Assembly (NCBI RefSeq): GCF_031755915.1
Contig: NC_083387.1
Location: forward strand, 9,507,001-9,571,000
DNA: 64,000 bases
Direction: 5' to 3'
Origin: Ziziphus jujuba
Lineage: Eukaryota > Streptophyta > Magnoliopsida > Rosales > Rhamnaceae
A model generated the notes under the pieces. That model worked only from the letters and a program-made list of their open reading frames with translations. It ran no database searches and was not told the DNA's origin. The position numbers and the translations under genes are program-made. Shown here piece after piece: positions 59,590 through 64,000 of this stretch (its first letter is position 1; the number at the start of each line of letters is the position of its first letter).

Positions 59590-59993
59590 CGATAAAGTTA
59601 GTCTCGAAAAAGATAAAAACGATTTTACAGACCTATAACTTTTCAACCGTAAGTCGAGCTTAAGTGTGTCGCTAGTCTACAAATTCATATTGATGAGCAG
59701 TATTACATGGTATATAAGTCAAAATCAAAATCCTTACAAATGAAAAGTTAAATTCGGACTCGCCAATCAGTCCAAACCACACATTATTTTGACTATAACT
59801 CTATAATCTTATCTCAATTTTGGCATACCACTAGTCTATAAACTCATGTCGACGAATACTTCACCATGGTATGATTGTGACTATGAAATTCCTGTTACAG
59901 GAAAGAGTCAATCAATAGGACCACTTGGTCAATCCTAATCAACCTTGGTTAAACATTCAAATCCAAAGCATTTTCTCAGGGCAGGGTGTTACA
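59590..59993. mobile_element. Truncated LTR fragment of the same family as the solo LTR
   Basis: Ends in GCAGGGTGTTACA at 59993, as the solo LTR ends GAGGTGTTACA at 52526. Upstream it shares the order of motifs (ATAACTTTTCAACCG, GTCAAAATCAAA-like, GGTCAATC repeats) with 52155-52526. The other end of the LTR is missing, so this is an old, diverged or truncated copy. Confidence 0.6.
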
Positions 59994-60479
59994 AAACTGA
60001 ATTTGATTTGTGTGAACAATTATATCTGGTATCTTTCTGGTTTATAAATACTATTTCTTTCTATATTTTTAGTTTTTCTTACATCTCATATTTTGAAAAA
60101 CATATAAGCAATTAAAAAATCAAATAAAAGAAACATTTCTAATACGTGAACATCTAAAAACCCTTTATATGAACATAGCCACACTAATATTAGTTAGACA
60201 ACACATAGCATACATACATAAAGCATATGTTTTACAATAATGAATCATGCTACATGACATCTATAGCTAGCTTATTTCATTCCCAAAGCATACAGATACA
60301 TAGAAACCTAATTTGATTTAAACATAGTTTTTAAACAACAGCAATCCAATATTGTCACTCCACGTAAACAGGATTCTTTGGCCTTGGCTTTGTAGATGGC
60401 TTCTTTTGTTTATAAGGAACCAACACCACCACGGTAGTTGCTGTGACATCAGGTGCGGTCTTGAAGTCCTTAACAAAGG

Positions 60480-61600
60480 ATTCTGCTAGTCCTAAATCAT
60501 TATGGTAAACAATTGTGGCGTTAGATGTGCCTTCGAAGTCTTGAACGGTGGATTCTGTTAGCTTAGCACCATTGTAAATAATTGTGGCATCAGGTGTGAC
60601 ATCCCACATCAATTGGAAAGGGGAACAAAACATGCCTCATAAGATTGTGGATACCTTTCCCTTGTGAGGCCTTTTAAATTGTGCGGGCAGGATCCAAAGC
60701 GGACAATATCACATGTAGGTGGACTGGGCTGTTACAGTTAGTATCAGAGCCTGTACCCGGATTGGTGTGCCAGCGAGGACGCTGGACCCCAAGGGGGATA
60801 GATTGTGAGATCCCACATTGGTTGAAAAGGGTAACGAAGCATGCCTTATAAGGTTGTGGATATCTTTCCCTTGTCAGGCCTTTAAAATCGTGCAGATGGG
60901 GCCTAAAACGGACAATATCACATGCGGATGGATTGAGCTGTTATATCAGGGATGGTCTCAAAGTACTTGACGGTGGATTTAATTGGTTTAGCATCATTAT
61001 AAATAATTGTAACATCAAGGGCAGCCTCACAGCCTCAGAGGATTGTGCTGGTTTAGGATCATTGTAAATAATAGTGGCATCAGGGGTAGCCTCAAAACTC
61101 TCGATAGAGGATTTTGCTGGTTTAGCACCATTGTCAATAGTTGTGGTATCCGGGGAAGCATCAAAACTTTCAGCAGAGAATTTTGCTGGTTTAGCTCCAT
61201 TGTAAATAATTGTGACAATAGGGGTAGCCTCATAACTCTCATAAGAGGATAGTGCGGGTTTAGCATCATTATAAATAATTGTCACATTAGTGGCAGCCTC
61301 AAAACTCTCACCATAGGATTTTACTGGTTTAGTGCCATTGTAAATAATTGTGGCATCAGGGACAGCCTTAAAACTCTTAGCAGAAGATAGTGCTGGTTTA
61401 GCACCATTGTAAATAATTGTGGCATCAGGGGCAGCCTCAAAACCCTTAACTGAGGATTTTGCTGGTCTAGCATCATTGTAAATGATTGTGGCATTAGAAT
61501 AGCTGTCAAAGTTCTTCACAGAAGAAGATTTTGTTAATTTAACATCATCATTGCAAATAACTGTGACATCCGACGTGGCCTCGAAATGCTTGATAGAAGA
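60480..61600 (-). repeat. Coding minisatellite, ~69-bp unit
   Basis: Imperfect tandem copies of a 69-base unit, read on the plus strand as TAAATAATTGTGGCATCAGG, then GCAGCCTC, then a variable part and GCTGGTTTAGCACCATTG. They are interrupted by the TRIM at 60595-60945. The period matches 23 codons. One unit near 61025-61050 is 4 bases short. Confidence 0.85.
60595..60945 (+). mobile_element. Complete TRIM (mini LTR retrotransposon), 351 bp, with 5-bp TSD
   Basis: Two 142-bp direct repeats (60595-60736 and 60804-60945) begin TGTGACATCCC / TGTGAGATCCC and end CTGTTACA / CTGTTATA. The 67-bp interior starts with a primer-binding site TAGTATCAGAGCC (60739-60751), one mismatch from the complement of the initiator tRNA-Met 3' end. 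It ends with a purine tract AAGGGGGATAGA before the second LTR. The 5-base target duplication TCAGG is perfect (60590-60594 and 60946-60950). No protein is encoded, as in all TRIMs, so it moved with enzymes from another element. Confidence 0.95.
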
Positions 61601-61890
61601 TTTTCCTGTTTTAGCATGATCATTGTAAATTATTGTGGTATAAGTGTGGATCTAGAGTTCTCACCAAAAGAGTTCTTCTTCTTCATTGCAGTTGGATTCC
61701 TCATTGGAATGCTCTGCTACTGAATATGAAGGAATAAGCTTGTGAATTGCCTTTGGCATAGGCTGATCTTTCATCACAATTCTCTAGTATGCTCCTGGTT
61801 CAATTCTTGACTCAATCGTACTAGCAAACTATATGATGCAACTAAGAGAGGAAAAGGAAGCTGTGAGAAATACATGTAATATAACTTAAT

Positions 61891-62600
61891 TGTTAGGACC
61901 TGTCCAAGATTCCTCACAGGAACCCAGACAAATTCTGATCCAGGGAAACTTTACTGGACCTTATAATGGAAAATCCAGCAGAACCTCCCTTAAGGGTTGG
62001 ACTTACCACAATTTCCCTGCATTGAAAATACACTTCTATTACACCACCTTATTCCTCCCATCTTACTAAAATATATTACCACAAATTTCAGCACTTCAAA
62101 AATTAACATGGAACCAGTGCACAATTAAATAAATAAACGTCCAAATAGTGTACAGAGTGTTATTCACTACAATTGAATATGAAATTTAATACAATACAAG
62201 ATAAAAAGAAAATAATACAAGATAGAAAGGAAAGGAAAAGCCTCTTGGACTTTTGGCAACAAACCAAGACGTTGAGCTCGCCCCCGGACGATCAACGTCG
62301 ACTAACCTGGGCCTAAGGGAACGAAATTTAAAAATATAAGATGCTAATCATCTCAGTGAGTAACCCAATCTACTATACAATAATAAAAAATAAAAGGGTA
62401 AATAACTTAGCTAATTGATTAATAAGAAATAAGTAAATAAATAATAGGTAGTTAAAAATAATATTTTCCTTCAAAATTCTCACAACTCACTCAGTTGGAA
62501 AAGTTTTCTTTTTAAAACATATTCGCAAAATCCAACATTTTATGCCCCAAAAATCTAGAAAATATTTAATTAATAATTTGCAAATAAAAGATAATAAATT
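61891..62600. mobile_element. Truncated LTR fragment related to the solo LTR at 49535
   Basis: Starts TGTTAGGACCTGTCC and follows 49535 to about 50250 closely (for example TACAATTGAATATGAAATTT and GATGCTAATCATCTCAGTGAG). It stops near 62600 and lacks the other ~2.3 kb. It lies within intron 1 of the organ-specific pseudogene, 62 bases upstream of exon 2. Confidence 0.85.
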
Positions 62601-62608
62601 CCGTTCAT

Positions 62609-62773
62609 TGTGAAGTCCCACATCAGTTGAAAAGGGGAACGGAGCATGACTTATAAGTGTGTGGATACCTTTCCCTTGTAGACGCATTTTAAACCCGTGC
62701 GGGCTGGGTTGTAAGAAGATTCTTTAGGTGCAAAGCGGACAATATGTACATGCGGGCAGTCTAGAATGTCACA
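62609..62773 (+). mobile_element. Solo LTR of the TRIM family
   Basis: A 165-bp relative of the TRIM LTRs at 60595-60945: it starts TGTGAAGTCCCACATC, contains CTTATAAG, TGTGGATACCTTTCCCTTG and AAAGCGGACAATAT, and ends ATGTCACA. The flanks TTCAT (62604-62608) and TTAAT (62774-62778) would be a target duplication with one mismatch. It abuts the truncated end of the LTR fragment. Confidence 0.8.
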
Positions 62774-63522
62774 TTAATAAACCTTTTTTTTTTTTTTTTT
62801 TCTTTTAAGCTTTTATTTGGGATCATTTTCAAGCTTTAATTAAACTTAAGAACGAGAAACATGATACTGGACTTAAATCAACAAGAGTCAATTTTTAACC
62901 ATATCAAGAGCTAAAACTGACAACTTTGATTTTATAAACGAGAAAAAAAATGTTATTTTTATTTATTTATTGAAATGAAAAAAGAGTTTTATTTTATTTT
63001 ATTTTTTAATGAATGAAGAAAGAAAAGAAAGAAAAAGAAAAGAGTCAGTCTGGATATGATTAACATATCCGATTTATTGAATGAGCCTCAAGGGGCATAC
63101 CATAGATTATTCCCTCATAAGAGGGCCTCTCTACGTGAGACCCAAAAAGGCTTTTCCAAGCCAATTGAACCATAAGTCATCAAAATAAATAAATCAATAA
63201 AAATAAATAATAAAAAAATAAAAAGGCAGTGGAGCCATAACCTAGCACCTAACCCACTAGGGAAATGTGGTTAGAAGGCTTTATTAGAGTTAATGGCTAC
63301 AATCCCCTTTCCTCTCGCACAAAATTTAATGACAAAGTTTATTGTTTTTTCTAGACGAGTTTGAATCCCTTTAAATATTAAAAAACAAAAAAATCCAAGT
63401 TCATGACAATGAAATCTCATTTCAACGCATCTTAGAAATTTTGGACCCATAAAACTTTTTTTTTTCCACCAAACTCTATTAAAATGAATGACAATGAAGA
63501 GGAGGATACAAATAATGCTTAC
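62774..63522. other. Remainder of intron 1 of the organ-specific pseudogene
   Basis: AT-rich, with a T18 run near 62786 and A/G-rich simple sequence near 63010-63045. No further element is identified. Confidence 0.4.
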
Positions 63523-63567
63523 CAAAACAAGGGAAAGGAGAACTAAGATGGCACAAGAAGATTTCAT

Positions 63568-63794
63568 GGCTACAATTGCTATACCGAATAAATTCTATGA
63601 TATCTGTTTCCAATATGCATGGAGTGTCACAAATGACCTGCTACTTATAAGATAAAAATACTAGGTGACGACAGTAAAATAACAATAAGAAAAAGATATA
63701 GATGGAACACAAGCTATCGAATGGACAAATTAATTTAAAAGGACCCTCATACCAATGGATAAATCAAGCGTTGAACAACAACTTGCATATTTTC
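63568..63794. other. Upstream region of the organ-specific pseudogene
   Basis: Short spacer that would have been the promoter of the minus-strand pseudogene. No clear TATA box could be chosen. Confidence 0.35.
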
Positions 63795-63985
63795 AACGAT
63801 TGAAGTAAATTTTTTCCCTTAAAATCCTATTTGGAAAGTATGAAAGTTTGAAAGAAACTAATTCTCAAAAATTAAATTATAAAAAATTAATTTATTGGGA
63901 TTCAATTTTTTATGAATTATATTTCAAAATGTTTTTTTTTTAAAATAAGAATATTTAAAATTGACAAGTAATTAATTAATTTATA
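63795..63985 (+). repeat. Dispersed direct repeat, right copy
   Basis: Matches 53780-53965 in the same orientation (see the left copy). The match runs nearly to the edge of the window and may continue outside. Confidence 0.8.
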
Positions 63986-64000
63986 TTTTAAAAATTGAAG

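Larger units (their letters stand above)
60355..63567 (-). pseudogene. Organ-specific protein (DUF2775, S2/P4-like) pseudogene
   Basis: Exon 1 (63523-63567) encodes a signal-peptide start, MKSSCAILVLLSLVL. Exon 2 starts at 61828 and opens FASTIESRIEPGAY, then RIVMKDQPMPKAI, the N-terminal signature of organ-specific proteins. About eleven degenerate copies of a 23-residue (69-base) repeat follow, of the type ATIIYND-AKPAKSS-FEA-PD. The C-terminus ends KPRPKNPVYVE at 60355. The gene is dead: a TAG at 61784-61786 replaces the expected Trp after GAY, TGA at 61661-61663 and TAG at 61652-61654 are in the same frame, a 4-base deletion shifts the frame at about 61030, and a 351-bp TRIM interrupts the exon at 60595-60945. 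Intron 1 (61829-63522) also holds LTR and TRIM remnants. The family's function is unknown; members are secreted and abundant in certain organs. Confidence 0.82.

Noticed and set aside
59994..61890. An LTR retrotransposon carrying the DUF2775 gene as captured cargo between two LTRs
   Set aside because: There is no primer-binding site next to the LTR edge at 61891 and no polypurine tract next to the edge at 59993. Exon 1 of the gene lies outside the supposed element (63523-63567), so the gene is native.
1..64000. CRISPR arrays, operons, riboswitches or prokaryotic defence systems
   Set aside because: The window is eukaryotic nuclear DNA with spliced genes. The direct repeats seen are tandem intron repeats, minisatellites or transposon ends, with no regularly spaced unique spacers.

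Overview
This is a 64-kb stretch of nuclear DNA from a flowering plant, almost certainly a core eudicot. The evidence is AT-rich intergenic DNA, GT-AG introns, many microsatellites, plant-only gene families (GH17-X8 beta-1,3-glucanase, PERK kinase, BURP protein, organ-specific DUF2775 protein) and plant transposons. I cannot name the species.

Layout: an AT-rich left end with a ~0.95-kb foldback repeat (1-3.2 kb); a GH17-X8 endo-1,3-beta-glucanase (+, 3229-7139); a nuclear tRNA-Glu(UUC) gene (8770-8841); the heterotrimeric G-protein beta subunit AGB1 (+, 10258-15435); coatomer gamma (COPI; -, 16729-23706), tail-to-tail with AGB1; a 3.5-kb AT-rich spacer; a PERK proline-rich receptor-like kinase (-, 27332-30756); a 560-bp hAT-type MITE (32979-33538); a Rab7/RabG3 small GTPase (+, 34665-38416), tail-to-tail with the SWI/SNF subunit SWI3D (-, 39685-45542). 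Exon models were built by hand from splice sites and phase. Each closes as a complete reading frame: 465, 377, 887, 658, 206 and 1023 residues in order.

The right third (45.6-64 kb) is a transposon-rich accessory region. It holds a 2992-bp solo LTR with a perfect 5-bp target-site duplication, an intact BURP gene (319 aa), a decayed tandem BURP copy, and a dead organ-specific protein (DUF2775) gene. That last gene contains a ~69-bp coding minisatellite, in-frame stops and a complete 351-bp TRIM retrotransposon inserted into its exon.

The five genes glucanase, AGB1, coatomer gamma, PERK and SWI3D match, in order, a block I remember from Arabidopsis chromosome 4 (At4g34480 to At4g34430); the Rab7 gene is an interruption. 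The housekeeping genes (G-protein signalling, COPI and endosomal trafficking, chromatin remodelling) are neighbours by ancestry and do not form a pathway. The less expected signals are small-scale: short poly(A)-tailed retroposon stubs with target-site duplications, a C29 tract next to the AGB1 start codon, and templated micro-duplications in introns. I saw no clearly new enzymatic or defence system.
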